Origin: Shinella sp032095155
GTDB taxonomy: Bacteria; Pseudomonadota; Alphaproteobacteria; Rhizobiales; Rhizobiaceae
NCBI RefSeq assembly: GCF_049199905.1
Contig: NZ_JBLZPK010000044.1
Span: 87,218-151,217 of the forward strand
DNA length: 64,000 nucleotides
Direction of reading: 5' to 3'
The position numbers were made by a program, and so were the translations under genes. The first letter of the stretch is position 1. Each line of letters starts with the position of its first letter. Under the pieces are notes generated by a model. It searched no databases. It saw only the letters and a program-made list of their open reading frames with translations, and was not told the origin of the DNA. Shown piece by piece: positions 8,808 through 17,293 of this stretch.

Positions 8808-10334
8808 TTATTCCTCGATGGTCATGTCCTCGAGCGTCCACTGCATGGCAGGGGTCAGCTTGAGGTTCTTCAGGCGGGTCGAATAGGCGACGGCGAAGGG
8901 CGCGTCGAAGAGCGGGATCTGGGCGACCTCGTCCGTCGCGATCCTGGCGATCTCGCGGTAGATTTCGGCGCGCTTCACCTCATCCGTCTCGCGCGAGCCT
9001 TCCTCGGTCAGCTTGTTGACGCGGTCGTTGTTGTAGAAGGTGTTGAAGGCGTGCGAATCGCAGGCGCCGCAGATGGCCCAGCGCACGGCGGTGTCGGGGT
9101 CCGTCAGCTCGTTCGTCCACCAGGTCGGCGTCGCGTCATAGGCGGCGGTCGCCGTGTCCGACCACCAGGTGGCGACGTCCACATTGACGATGACGGGCTT
9201 GAGGCCGATCGCTTCCAGCTGCGCCTGCATGAAGAGCGCGATCTGCTGCGTCGCCTGGCCTGCGGTGACCGGGATCTTCACTTCCTTGCCGGCCATGCCG
9301 GATTCGGTGATCAGCTGCTTGGCCTTCTCCATATCGGGCGCGAAAGCGGCATAGTCCTTGTCGTGATAGTCGAGACCGGAGGGCAGCACCGTGTTGGCGG
9401 GGTTGGCGAGGCCGGTCGTGACGATCCCCGTGATCGCCTTCTTGTCCAGCGCGTAGGCGGCGGCCTGACGCGCCTTCATGTCGGAGAAGGGCGCGCGGCT
9501 GTTGTTGAGCAGGATCGTGTAGATGACATGCGAATCCTCCATGCGCATGTCGAGGCCTTCGGTCGCCGCGAGATCGGCGGCCTGCGACCACTCGACTTCG
9601 CGCATCACGTCCACTTCGCCCGATTTCAGCATGGCGGCGGCGGTTTCCGGCTCGGCGACCTCGACGAGTTCCACCGTCGCGTCCAACTTCGGATAGCCCG
9701 TGCGCCAGTAGTTGGCATTCGGCGCCAGAACCAGCTTTTCGCCCGGCTTCCATTCCTTGACGGCATAGGGGCCGGACGTGACGGGCACGTCGGCGAAGGC
9801 CTGCTCGCCGCGCTTTTCGACGTCCGTCTTGGAGACGATGCCGGCATTCCACATCTCGAACTGGCCGAGCTGCGAGACCAGCGGGTTCTTGAGCTTCACG
9901 ACGACGGTCTTGGGGTCCGTCACGGTAAAGGATTCCACCGCGCCGAAGGTCGAGGGCAGGGCGGATTGCGGGTCGGAGCGCACGCGCTCGAAGGAGAAGA
10001 CGACGTCGTCGGCGGTGATCGGCGAGCCGTCGGAGAATTTCGCCTCGCGCAGGTGCAGCGTATAGGTCAGGCGATCGTCGGAAAGCTCCCACTTTTCGGC
10101 TAGGCCTGGCTCCAGCTCGCCGGTTTCCGTGTTGCGGTGCAGGACGCGGGCATAAAGCTGGCCGAAGGTCTCGATATTGCCGGCCGCCGCCGAGCGCGAC
10201 GGATCGAGCGTCGTTGCCGGATAGGGCGATGCGATGCGCACCAGCGCCTCGGCATGCGCGGCAGCACTCATGCCCATCGTCGCGACACCAAGGGCGACGG
10301 AGGCCGCCAGCACAAGCTTGCTCAGTTTTCTCAT
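8808..10334 (-). CDS. periplasmic substrate-binding protein of a peptide-type ABC transporter (SBP family 5)
   Basis: 508 residues with a clear signal peptide (MRKLSKLVLAASVALGVATM, cleaved near AAAHA-EA). The mature start RIASPYPATTLDPS and the segment LEPGLAEKWELSDDRLTYTLHLREA are diagnostic of the DppA/OppA/NikA family. It delivers the ligand to the DppBC-like channel. GGGGAGAAACC precedes the ATG at 10334. It is first in its operon. A TTGACA promoter element and two palindromes lie upstream (10395-10448). The ligand need not be a peptide, because family 5 proteins also bind opines, nickel chelates and oligosaccharides. Confidence 0.92.
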   Translation of the reverse strand: MRKLSKLVLAASVALGVATMGMSAAAHAEALVRIASPYPATTLDPSRSAAAGNIETFGQLYARVLHRNTETGELEPGLAEKWELSDDRLTYTLHLREAKFSDGSPITADDVVFSFERVRSDPQSALPSTFGAVESFTVTDPKTVVVKLKNPLVSQLGQFEMWNAGIVSKTDVEKRGEQAFADVPVTSGPYAVKEWKPGEKLVLAPNANYWRTGYPKLDATVELVEVAEPETAAAMLKSGEVDVMREVEWSQAADLAATEGLDMRMEDSHVIYTILLNNSRAPFSDMKARQAAAYALDKKAITGIVTTGLANPANTVLPSGLDYHDKDYAAFAPDMEKAKQLITESGMAGKEVKIPVTAGQATQQIALFMQAQLEAIGLKPVIVNVDVATWWSDTATAAYDATPTWWTNELTDPDTAVRWAICGACDSHAFNTFYNNDRVNKLTEEGSRETDEVKRAEIYREIARIATDEVAQIPLFDAPFAVAYSTRLKNLKLTPAMQWTLEDMTIEE

Positions 10335-10394
10335 GGTTTCTCCCCTTTATGGACGGCGGCACTCCCCGGCCGATGCGTCCTTCGAGGGGATTTT

Positions 10395-10409
10395 GTGATC
10401 TCAGATCAC
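10395..10409. promoter_or_regulatory. 15-bp palindromic operator (GTGATCTCAGATCAC)
   Basis: Seven-base arms pair perfectly around one central base. On the minus strand it sits just downstream of a perfect TTGACA (-35) at 10415-10420, so it covers the spacer and -10 region of the promoter of the binding-protein operon. The same sequence (read on the other strand) is found at 11557-11571 before the luxR-type gene. Confidence 0.6.
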
Positions 10410-10434
10410 GTTCGTGTCAATGTAGATTTCGTGA

Positions 10435-10448
10435 TTTGTGATCACAAA
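10435..10448. promoter_or_regulatory. second palindrome upstream of the binding-protein gene
   Basis: TTTGTGATCACAAA is a perfect 14-bp palindrome. It lies 25 bases beyond the 15-bp operator and shares its GTGATC/GATCAC half-sites. Its position, about 15 bases beyond the -35 element, would suit an activator site or a second operator. Confidence 0.5.
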
Positions 10449-10570
10449 ATTCCGGACAAAGCAAAAGGGCACTGCCTACCGAATCGCAAAATTTCTGAAA
10501 ATTCAGGAGGTTCCGGCCCGATTCCACGAGGCGGGTCCGGCGGGAAAACTGACGCTGAAAAAAGACCGTT

Positions 10571-11452
10571 TCAGGCGCGCAGGATATCGCCCGTCAGCTT
10601 GGCGCGGCGTGTGAGGTAGCCGGCAAGCGGGTCGTCGAAGGCGTTGTCCGCCGAGCAGACGGCATCGAGGAACAGCGAAAACAGCGAGGCCTGAGAGGTG
10701 ACGTCGAGCTTCGCATAGAGATTGCGGCGATGCAGTTTCACCGTCGCGGGCGCGATGCCGAGCTTGATCGCCGCCTCCTTGACCGAATGACCGCGCAGGA
10801 TGAGCTGCACCACCTGGCATTCCCGGCCCGTGAGCACGCTGCGCCCGAAATTGCGCACGGCCTGCGCCAGCGCGCTTTGCAAGAGCGGCTCACCCTCCTG
10901 GCTGTCGGGACGAAGATCCCGATAGTGCCGCACGATGGCCTTCACGAGCAGCGGCGTTGCGGTGCGCAGGAATTTCAGGTCCTCACCGGTGAAGGCGGGG
11001 CGGGTGCTGCGGCGGGCCAGCGAGATGGCGAACTTGGTCTCCGCATCGAGGCTGACGAGCACGTTGATCTCGTCGTGCAAGCCCGAATACTGGTAGAATT
11101 CGCGGTAATAATCGCTGTCGCCAAAGCTGGCGTCGATCTGGCTCAACTGGTGCACGCCGTCGATCGTGTCCTCGAGCGTCAGCCGGTAGAAGGGGTCCAT
11201 CCGGTAGTAACCCTGCAGGTATTGCTGGATGTTGGACATGCCGCGGTCGGTGCGCCAGTCGTTGAACAGGATTTTCGGCGCAAAGCCCTTGCGGTAGAGC
11301 AGCACGAGACTGGCATCGAAGGCGACGCGTTCTTTCAGGGCGTTCATGATGCGCTCCTGGAAATCCAGCCGGCCTATGCCCTCCAGCAATGCCATGGCGA
11401 GATCCGCGATGGCTGCGACCTGCCCGTCCTCACCCTGCAATTCGCTTGTCAT
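10571..11452 (-). CDS. LuxR-family transcriptional regulator
   Basis: 293 residues. The N-terminal 170 residues look like a GAF or autoinducer-type sensory domain. Residues about 205-265 form a LuxR HTH: LTGRECQVVQLILRGHSVKE, then AAIKLGIAPATVKLHRRNLYAKL. There is no receiver aspartate, so it is a one-component sensor. No luxI-like synthase is present, so the ligand is more likely a nutrient or a foreign signal. It lies between the ABC operon and the second serine hydrolase. An identical palindrome is found upstream of it and of the ABC operon, so it probably regulates both. Confidence 0.85.
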   Translation of the reverse strand: MTSELQGEDGQVAAIADLAMALLEGIGRLDFQERIMNALKERVAFDASLVLLYRKGFAPKILFNDWRTDRGMSNIQQYLQGYYRMDPFYRLTLEDTIDGVHQLSQIDASFGDSDYYREFYQYSGLHDEINVLVSLDAETKFAISLARRSTRPAFTGEDLKFLRTATPLLVKAIVRHYRDLRPDSQEGEPLLQSALAQAVRNFGRSVLTGRECQVVQLILRGHSVKEAAIKLGIAPATVKLHRRNLYAKLDVTSQASLFSLFLDAVCSADNAFDDPLAGYLTRRAKLTGDILRA

Positions 11453-11850
11453 CTCTTCCCCGCAGCCGATCCCGGTATCCGTGTTCTTGCCCGCAATTCT
11501 ATGCGTGAAGCTTGCGTTTGTCTCGCGCCATCAAGAAATCCAGCCAACCCCATTGCGTGATCTGAGATCACAGTATAGCTTCGAAGTGCCTGCGGGGGAA
11601 GCTGCCTCCCGCAGGCATTCGCATGCCTGTTGCGGGGATGAAGCGTCGATATTCCGGGGGATGTCGGCCCGCTCCGGGGCGGCGAAGGGGTGGTGTCGGA
11701 AAATGCCTTGCATGAGGGGCCGGTAGAGCCGGGCGGAATGTCCTGCGGGTCTTTCGAGTTTCGCACGGAAACTTGCTTCGGTGATGCTGGCGGGCATATC
11801 GGGCGGGCGAACCGGCTCCACCCTTAGCAGCGGGAGAGAAAGGACAGAGC
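11453..11850. promoter_or_regulatory. divergent control region of luxR-type gene and serine hydrolase
   Basis: 398 bases with no convincing gene. The stretch contains the 15-bp palindrome at 11557-11571 and a strong GC-rich hairpin at 11588-11616 (arms GCCTGCGGG and CCCGCAGGC) that is not followed by a T-run. The open frames across it lack a ribosome-binding site and any recognisable family. Confidence 0.4.
11557..11571. promoter_or_regulatory. 15-bp palindromic operator, second copy
   Basis: GTGATCTGAGATCAC is the exact reverse complement of the copy at 10395-10409. It lies 105 bases upstream of the luxR-type start and 279 bases upstream of the plus-strand serine hydrolase. Confidence 0.6.
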
Positions 11851-13020
11851 ATGGTCGCCACGAGCGCCTTCGAACAGAGATACGGTTTTGCCCGCGATGC
11901 GGTGCGGCTCGGCAACTGGCGGCTGGCGCCGTTCAGCGCCTGGACCTACCAGAATGTCGGCGAACTCGTGCCCAGCGCCCATGTCTGGGGCGGTTCGGGC
12001 GGGGAGGAGACGCCGGAGGATGCCTCTGCGCTCGTCGCCGAGACCGTGTCGCTGCCTGATGGCGACGAGAAGATGGCGGATTTCCTCGCCCGCTCCCATG
12101 CGGATGCCCTGACCGTCATGAAATCGGGAAAGTTCGTCGCCGACTGGTCCGCGCCGACCATGGATTTCGGCAATCGCCACATCGCCTTCTCGATCAGCAA
12201 GTCGATCGTCGCGGTCGTCGCCGGTGCCTTGCAGGCGAACGGCCTGCTCGATCCGGAGGCGCCGGTGACGCGCTATGTGCCGGAGGCCGCCGGCTCGGCC
12301 TATGGCGATGCGACGGTGCAGCATGTGCTCGACATGGCCGTCGCCATCGATATCGACGAGGCCTATCTCGACCCGAACAGCCCGTTTGCGCGCTATCGCA
12401 AGGCCATGCTGTGGAATCCGGGCGGCGGGGACGAGGGGCTGCGCGATTTCCTCTGCACGATCCAGCGGCTGCCGGGCGAGCACGGCGAGATTTTCCGCTA
12501 CCGCTCGCCGAACACCGACATGCTCGGCATCATCCTGGAACGCGCCTCCGGCCGCCGCATGCCGGATCTCTTGCGGGAAAAAGTCTTCGCGCCGCTCGGT
12601 GCGCGCGGTGCCGTCGCTATCACCGTCGATCGTGAGGGCAGCTGCCGCGCCTCGGCCGGCATCTCGCTCACCCCGCGCGACCTTGCCCGTTTCGGCGAGA
12701 TGATGCGCCAGGGCGGCGTGGCAAACGGCAACCGCCTCGTGTCCGAGGCCTGGGTGGCCGATACGATCGGCGGCGGCAGCAAGGAGGCCTGGGACAGGAG
12801 CGATTTCGTCACCCTCTTCCCGAAGGGCCGCTACCGCAACAAATGGTACCAGACGGGCGAGGGCGCCTATTGCGGCATCGGCATTCACGGCCAGTGGCTC
12901 TATGTCGATCCGGCAACGGAAGTCGTGATCGTGCGCATGTCCTCGCAGCCCGACCCGGTGACCGATCCGTTCGACCGCGACAACATCGCCTTCCTCGCGC
13001 AACTGTCCCGCATGGTCTGA
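11851..13020 (+). CDS. serine hydrolase, beta-lactamase family (paralogue of the 4111-5310 gene)
   Basis: 389 residues. SxxK is S114-I-S-K117 (FSISKSIVAVVAG) and YRSPNTD near residue 215 supplies the tyrosine. It shares with the 4111-5310 protein the blocks LLDPEAPVTRYVPE and VQHVLDM, and the HGQWLYVDPATE segment near its end. No signal peptide is seen, so it is probably a cytoplasmic amidase or esterase. It flanks the peptide-type ABC operon from the other side, so the two enzymes may act successively on the imported compound. A purine-rich stretch (GAGAAAGGACAG) precedes the ATG. Confidence 0.85.
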   Translation: MVATSAFEQRYGFARDAVRLGNWRLAPFSAWTYQNVGELVPSAHVWGGSGGEETPEDASALVAETVSLPDGDEKMADFLARSHADALTVMKSGKFVADWSAPTMDFGNRHIAFSISKSIVAVVAGALQANGLLDPEAPVTRYVPEAAGSAYGDATVQHVLDMAVAIDIDEAYLDPNSPFARYRKAMLWNPGGGDEGLRDFLCTIQRLPGEHGEIFRYRSPNTDMLGIILERASGRRMPDLLREKVFAPLGARGAVAITVDREGSCRASAGISLTPRDLARFGEMMRQGGVANGNRLVSEAWVADTIGGGSKEAWDRSDFVTLFPKGRYRNKWYQTGEGAYCGIGIHGQWLYVDPATEVVIVRMSSQPDPVTDPFDRDNIAFLAQLSRMV

Positions 13021-13121
13021 TAACGGCACGCCCACGCCGGTTGCAGGACTTGCGCGGGCGCCGGCAAATCTCCTACCAAGGGCATTCCAGCAAGACGCGG
13101 CGCGGATTTCGAGGGGCGGAC

Positions 13122-13814
13122 ATGGCGAAGAAGGCGACGAGCATCACGGCGATCGAGGCCCCCGTGCCGATGCACGAGCAGGTCTACCAGCAGATCGTGC
13201 ATGCGCTGATGGCCGGTCATTTCGAGCCGGGGCAGAAGCTGACCTATCGCAAGGTCGCCGAACAGTTCGGCACCAGCCCGATGCCGGTGCGCACCGCCTT
13301 CCAGCGCCTGCAGGCCGTGCGGGCGCTGAACCTGCTGCCGAACGGCAGCGTGGAGGTGCCGCTCCTGACGGTCGCCTCCTTCAACAGCCTGACGGAGGCG
13401 CGCATCGCCATCGAAGGCACGGCGACGGAACTCGCCACGCCGCGCCTCAACGGCAACAGCCTGCGCACCGTGCGCCACCATTGCAAGGCACGCACGGAGG
13501 CAGCCAAGGCCGGCGATATCGATCGCTATCTCGAAGCCAATTTCGACTTCAAGTTTGCGATCTACCAGCACTGCGGCAACGAATATCTGCTGTACATCAT
13601 CGAAATTCTCTGGCTCCAGGCCGGCCCCTTCCTGCGCAAGCTGGTGGAGGGCACGACATTTACGCCGACCGAGGCGCTCGACGTCGATTTCCATGAGCGC
13701 ATCATGGATGCACTGGAGGCCAAGGATGCCGCCCGTGCGCGGGACGCCGTGGCGCACGATATTCGCGAAGCCGGGCAGTTCATGCTGAGACATGCAAAGT
13801 TCATGGCCGGCTGA
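13122..13814 (+). CDS. GntR-family regulator, FCD subfamily
   Basis: 230 residues from the ATG at 13122 after GAGGGGCGG. The N-terminal winged helix is typical: VYQQIVHALMAGHFEPGQKL, then YRKVAEQFGTSPMPVRTAFQRL. The C-terminal helical FCD domain (about 85-225) includes the metal/ligand pocket histidines in DVDFHERIMDAL. Such proteins usually repress a catabolic operon until a carboxylate ligand binds. It is 100 bases downstream of the serine hydrolase and convergent with the FAD oxidoreductase. Either could be its target. Confidence 0.88.
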   Translation: MAKKATSITAIEAPVPMHEQVYQQIVHALMAGHFEPGQKLTYRKVAEQFGTSPMPVRTAFQRLQAVRALNLLPNGSVEVPLLTVASFNSLTEARIAIEGTATELATPRLNGNSLRTVRHHCKARTEAAKAGDIDRYLEANFDFKFAIYQHCGNEYLLYIIEILWLQAGPFLRKLVEGTTFTPTEALDVDFHERIMDALEAKDAARARDAVAHDIREAGQFMLRHAKFMAG

Positions 13815-13823
13815 GCCGGCCGC

Positions 13824-15209
13824 TCAGTGCAGCGGAAAGCCCAGTGCCGAGATGAATTTCAGCCACGGCAGCCGCCATCCGCCCTTGGCATCCGCCGTAT
13901 CAAGCGCATTCATGGTGATCTGCGCACCGAGCCAGCGGAACGGCTCCGGCGGCACGATGGACGGCAGCTGGGTGGCGAATTCCAGCCGGCTTTCCGGCAG
14001 CGTCGAGCCGGCGAGAATGTCGAGCGCGACGCGGGCGCCGAAGCGCGAGGCGGAGACGCCGAAGCCGGAATAGCCGCCGGCATAGACGACCTTGCCATCG
14101 AAATAACGCTGGAAATGCACGGCCATGCGGGTGGAAAGGTCGATGGCGCCGCTCCAGGCATGGCTGAAGCGCAGGCCTTCGAGCTGCGGGAACGTGTTGA
14201 AGAAGGCGCTCGCGAGCGGCGCATAGGTGTCGTATGCGCGGTCGATGGCGGGCGACGTGTCGCCGTTGAAGGCATAGGCGAGGCGGCCGCCGAAGATGAT
14301 GCGGTTGTCCTTGGCGAGCCGCATATAGTTCATCTGCGTGCGCATGTCGTAGATGCCCTGCCGGTTGCCCCAGCCGATGGCGGCCATCTGGGCATCGGAC
14401 AAGGGTTCGGTGGCGAGCACCCGGTCGCGGATCGGCACGATGCGGCGCTTGATGTGCTTGTGGCCGGCCATGAAGGCATTGGTGGCGAGCAGCACGCGGC
14501 CGGCGGTGACGGAGCCGTGCGGCGTCCTCACACGCATCTTGCCGCCGGTCTCCTCGATGGTTTCGAGCGGCGTGCTTTCGTAGATTTCGACGCCGAGTTC
14601 CAGCGCCAGCCGTTTCAGGCCCCAGGCGAGCAGGGCGGGATGCACGGTGCCGGCGACGTCTTTCGTCCAGACGCCGGCCTTGTAGCGCGGCGAGCGGATA
14701 TGGTCGGCAAGCGCCGACTGGTCGAGGAAGACGGCATTGTGCCCGTATTTCAGATGCAGCGCGTGTTCGTCGCGCAGGCTGTCGATCTGGCTGTCGTCGA
14801 TGGCGACGTTGAGTTCGCCGCCCCATTCGGCATGGCAGTCGATGCCGTTGTCGGCGATCGTCTGCATGAAGCCGTGCATGTTCTCCTTGCCGAGCACTTC
14901 CAGCGCGGCGATATCCTTGGGGAAGATACGGGCGGCATTGGACAGGCCATGCATGACCGAGGTGGAGACGACACCGCCGGGCCGGCCGGACGCGCCGCTG
15001 GCGACGCTTGCCTTCTCGATCAGGATGACGGTGCTTTCAGGTTTTGCCTGGCGGGCCTGGATGGCGGCCCACAGGCCGGTAAAGCCGCCGCCGACCACGA
15101 GCAGGTCGGCATTGCGCGGGGCGGTGAGGGGAGGCAGCGTTTCCGGCCGGTCGGGTCGATCCAGCCAGAAGGGTTCCATTTTCACGTCGGCGAGCGCTTT
15201 CGATGTCAT
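13824..15209 (-). CDS. FAD-dependent amine/amino acid oxidoreductase (DAO / PuuB-like)
   Basis: 461 residues starting MTSKALADVKMEPFWLD at 15209, after GGGGAGGAC. The dinucleotide fold is at residues 30-60 (LLVVGGGFTGLWAAIQAR). The SGRPGGVVS segment and the C-terminal VYAGGYSGFGVSASRFGARVA segment are typical of the DAO superfamily around gamma-glutamylputrescine oxidase. It probably oxidises a secondary or primary amine using oxygen in the cytoplasm. It lies 23 bases after the cupin gene in one operon, divergent from the amino-acid-type transporter, which suggests that it uses the imported substrate or its hydrolysis product. Confidence 0.88.
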   Translation of the reverse strand: MTSKALADVKMEPFWLDRPDRPETLPPLTAPRNADLLVVGGGFTGLWAAIQARQAKPESTVILIEKASVASGASGRPGGVVSTSVMHGLSNAARIFPKDIAALEVLGKENMHGFMQTIADNGIDCHAEWGGELNVAIDDSQIDSLRDEHALHLKYGHNAVFLDQSALADHIRSPRYKAGVWTKDVAGTVHPALLAWGLKRLALELGVEIYESTPLETIEETGGKMRVRTPHGSVTAGRVLLATNAFMAGHKHIKRRIVPIRDRVLATEPLSDAQMAAIGWGNRQGIYDMRTQMNYMRLAKDNRIIFGGRLAYAFNGDTSPAIDRAYDTYAPLASAFFNTFPQLEGLRFSHAWSGAIDLSTRMAVHFQRYFDGKVVYAGGYSGFGVSASRFGARVALDILAGSTLPESRLEFATQLPSIVPPEPFRWLGAQITMNALDTADAKGGWRLPWLKFISALGFPLH

Positions 15210-15232
15210 GGTCTGTCCTCCCCGTCCGCTGC

Positions 15233-15601
15233 TTACTTGGCCGTCTGGAGGACGTAGATCTTGCGCATGGTTTCCAGCACCTCGAAGCGCACTTCGGTGG
15301 CCGGCGGCAGGATGTAGCTTTCGCCGGGACCGAAGGTCTCGACGGAGCCGTCCGGATTGGTCAGCGCGACCTTGCCCGAGACGATGACGGCATATTCGGT
15401 GCCGTTGGGATAGACGAGCATTTCGGCATAGGGCGTGCATTGCCAGGTGCCGATGACGAGCGAGCCGTCAGCGCTTTCGAAATGCACGTCACCCATCTCC
15501 TCGGCAAAGCCGGAGAGAATGGCTTCCGCCGGTACGACGCTGCACTTTTCCAGCGCATTGAGGCCAGTGCCGTCACGGCCGAGCTTGATGACTTTCGACA
15601 T
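15233..15601 (-). CDS. cupin-domain protein
   Basis: 122 residues. It begins MSKVIKLGRDGTGLN and has one small cupin barrel: the segments GTWQCTPYAEMLVYPNGTEYAVIVSG and GSVETFGPGESYILPPATEVRFEV correspond to the two cupin motifs. The usual metal-binding histidines of motif 1 are not obvious, so a binding rather than catalytic role is possible (DUF861-type ethanolamine/ureidoglycolate-like cupins). It is co-transcribed with the FAD oxidoreductase. The ATG at 15601 was chosen for the TAGGAA site upstream. Confidence 0.8.
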   Translation of the reverse strand: MSKVIKLGRDGTGLNALEKCSVVPAEAILSGFAEEMGDVHFESADGSLVIGTWQCTPYAEMLVYPNGTEYAVIVSGKVALTNPDGSVETFGPGESYILPPATEVRFEVLETMRKIYVLQTAK

Positions 15602-15881
15602 GAAATTCCTACCTTTGTTGAAGCATTTTCCCGCTTTCGCAGGGCATGTCCGTATTTGGCGCGCGGCCAAAAACTGCGGAATACGCCAAATGGGTAGGTG
15701 ATCGGAGAGCGCCAGGACGGGCCCAAAACGACGACGGGGCCGGAACATTCGCGTTCCAGCCCCGCCCTCCGGGAGAATTTTCGGGTCTATCCAGCGCGAT
15801 GGCGGCGTGCTCTTGGGCCATGGACCGCAAGTTTGCCGCGATAGAGCTTCATGGCCTCGTTCACTGCGCTTGTGATCGTAA

Positions 15882-15891
15882 TTGTATACTA
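15882..15891. promoter_or_regulatory. GntR-type operator candidate TTGTATACTA
   Basis: A near-palindromic TTGTATACNA site in the divergent region, at 281 bases before the cupin start. A half-site TTGTATC follows at 15904. It resembles the sites at 16088, 24754 and 25003. Confidence 0.45.
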
Positions 15892-16087
15892 TAGATTTTT
15901 CAATTGTATCTTTTACTCGTCGGTCAATGTGGTGGCACCTTTCCGCACGGCCTTGTAATGGTGCGGAAGGCTGAAAGCGGCATCTTTTGATGCAATTCCG
16001 TCATGTGATGATGTCGATTGCCCACGATTCTTTGTGCGAAATGACGAAGATTTTATATACGTATCTGTTGCTGTTGGATTTTTAGCA

Positions 16088-16097
16088 TTGTACACAA
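16088..16097. promoter_or_regulatory. GntR-type operator candidate TTGTACACAA
   Basis: Exact reverse complement of the site at 25003-25012. It lies 91 bases before the start of the binding-protein gene, where it could overlap the promoter. Confidence 0.5.
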
Positions 16098-16187
16098 TTC
16101 AGGCGATCCGGGAGATCGCAATGTTGGCCGAGGTGCTGCTGGAGGGCGGTGCCATCGGTTCAACCAACACCCAATGGGAGGGGAAGC

Positions 16188-17207
16188 ATGAAACAGGCAC
16201 TTCTTTCGATCTTTGCTGCCGCACTCGGCTTGGCAGCTGCCGGCTCGGCCTCGGCCGCAACCACGCTCGAAACTGTCAAGGCGCGCGGCAAGCTCGTCTG
16301 CGGCGTTTCGCTGGCGACGCCGGGCTTTGCCGCCCCCGACGATAAGGGCCGGATGCAGGGCTTCGACGCCGACATCTGCCGCTCGATCGCCGCTGCCGTC
16401 TTCGGCGATGGCGACAAGGTCGAATTCGTCCCGACCAATATCAACACGCGCTTCCAGGCGCTGCAGTCCGGCGAGATCGACGTTCTCTCGCGCCAGACCA
16501 CGCACACCTTCTCGCGCGACGCCTCGCTCGGCCTCGATTTCGGTCCGACGGTGTTTTATGACGGCCAGGGCCTGATGGTGCCGAAGTCGCTCGGTGTCAC
16601 CAGCGCCAAGGAGCTGACGGAAGCCGCGATCTGCACGCTGCCGGGCACCACGACGGCGCAGAACATTTCCGACTTCTTCGCTGCCATCAAGGGCAAGTTC
16701 GAACTGGTCGTCTTCGAAAGCCCGGATGAAAACCGCGCCGCGTTCTTCTCCGGCCGTTGCGAGGCGATCACCTCGGACCGTTCGGACCTTGCATCGATCC
16801 GCGCCGTCGCCAACAACCCGGATGACTACGTCGTCCTGCCCGATACGATCTCCAAGGAGCCGCTGGCGCCGGCCTTCCGCCAGAACGATTCCCAATGGGG
16901 CGATATCGTTTCCTGGTCGGTCTGGATGCTGATGGCCGCTGAAGAGAAGGGTATCACCCAGGCGAATGTCGACGAGAAACTGAAGAGCGAGGATCCGGAC
17001 GTGCAGCGCATGCTCGGCGCCACCGAAGAACTCGGCAAGATGCTCGGCCTCGACAACAAGTGGGGCTACAATGTCATCAAGAGCGTCGGCAATTACGGCG
17101 AAGTCTTCGAGCGCAATGTCGGCCAGGGCACCAAGCTCGGCATGACGCGCGGCCCGAACTCGCTGTGGAACGCCGGCGGCCTGATCTACTCGCCGCCGAT
17201 CCGTTGA
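16188..17207 (+). CDS. amino-acid-type ABC transporter substrate-binding protein (AapJ-like)
   Basis: 339 residues with a signal peptide (MKQALLSIFAAALGLAAAGS, cleaved near ASA-ATT). The core LETVKARGKLVCGVS, QGFDADICRSIAAAVFGD and NTRFQALQSGEIDVLSRQTTHTFSRD is typical of the AapJ/BztA branch of SBP family 3, and the length fits AapJ (about 340). It captures an amino acid or related compound in the periplasm. GGGAGGGGAAGC precedes the ATG at 16188. Two hairpins follow the gene, so its mRNA may be more abundant than that of the permeases. Confidence 0.9.
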   Translation: MKQALLSIFAAALGLAAAGSASAATTLETVKARGKLVCGVSLATPGFAAPDDKGRMQGFDADICRSIAAAVFGDGDKVEFVPTNINTRFQALQSGEIDVLSRQTTHTFSRDASLGLDFGPTVFYDGQGLMVPKSLGVTSAKELTEAAICTLPGTTTAQNISDFFAAIKGKFELVVFESPDENRAAFFSGRCEAITSDRSDLASIRAVANNPDDYVVLPDTISKEPLAPAFRQNDSQWGDIVSWSVWMLMAAEEKGITQANVDEKLKSEDPDVQRMLGATEELGKMLGLDNKWGYNVIKSVGNYGEVFERNVGQGTKLGMTRGPNSLWNAGGLIYSPPIR

Positions 17208-17262
17208 TCGCTTTCCTTTTCTAAGCGATCACCCGGGCGCGCGCATGGCGGTGCGCGCGCCC
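17206..17262 (+). terminator. tandem hairpins after the binding-protein gene
   Basis: The first hairpin has arms GATCGCTT (17206-17213, overlapping the stop codon) and AAGCGATC (17223-17230). The second has a 10-bp GC stem (17235-17244 with 17253-17262). No long T-run follows. Such structures between binding-protein and permease genes usually stabilise the upstream mRNA or cause partial termination. Confidence 0.5.
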
Positions 17263-17293
17263 TCTTCACTTCCTTACATGGCGGCGAGGTTTC

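Larger units (their letters stand above)
15602..16187. promoter_or_regulatory. AT-rich divergent control region of cupin and transporter operons
   Basis: 586 bases, markedly AT-rich between about 15870 and 16130, with no convincing gene. It holds an inverted repeat TTTGGC-N5-GCCAAA (15655-15671), a hairpin at 15736-15763, an 8-bp inverted repeat TTCCGCAC/GTGCGGAA (15941-15968), and two TTGTRTAC-type sites (15882-15891 and 16088-16097) that recur before the downstream amidohydrolase and its GntR gene. The GGGAGGGGAAGC ribosome-binding site of the binding-protein gene ends the region. Confidence 0.5.

Noticed and set aside
10395..10448. CRP/FNR binding site interpretation of the GTGA...TCAC palindromes
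   Set aside because: CRP sites need TGTGA-N6-TCACA. Here the spacer is seven in one site and zero in the other, and no TTGAT-N4-ATCAA (FNR) pattern is present.
10571..11452. Quorum-sensing LuxR with a partner synthase
   Set aside because: No luxI-like gene is present, and the N-terminal domain cannot be assigned to acyl-homoserine-lactone binding from sequence alone.
11531..11821. A 96-codon minus-strand frame upstream of the luxR-type gene
   Set aside because: No ribosome-binding site, no recognisable family, and it overlaps the palindrome and hairpin of a control region.
15913..16095. A 60-codon minus-strand frame in the AT-rich divergent region
   Set aside because: No domain or good ribosome-binding site. 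It spans operator-like sequences, so a control region is the simpler reading.
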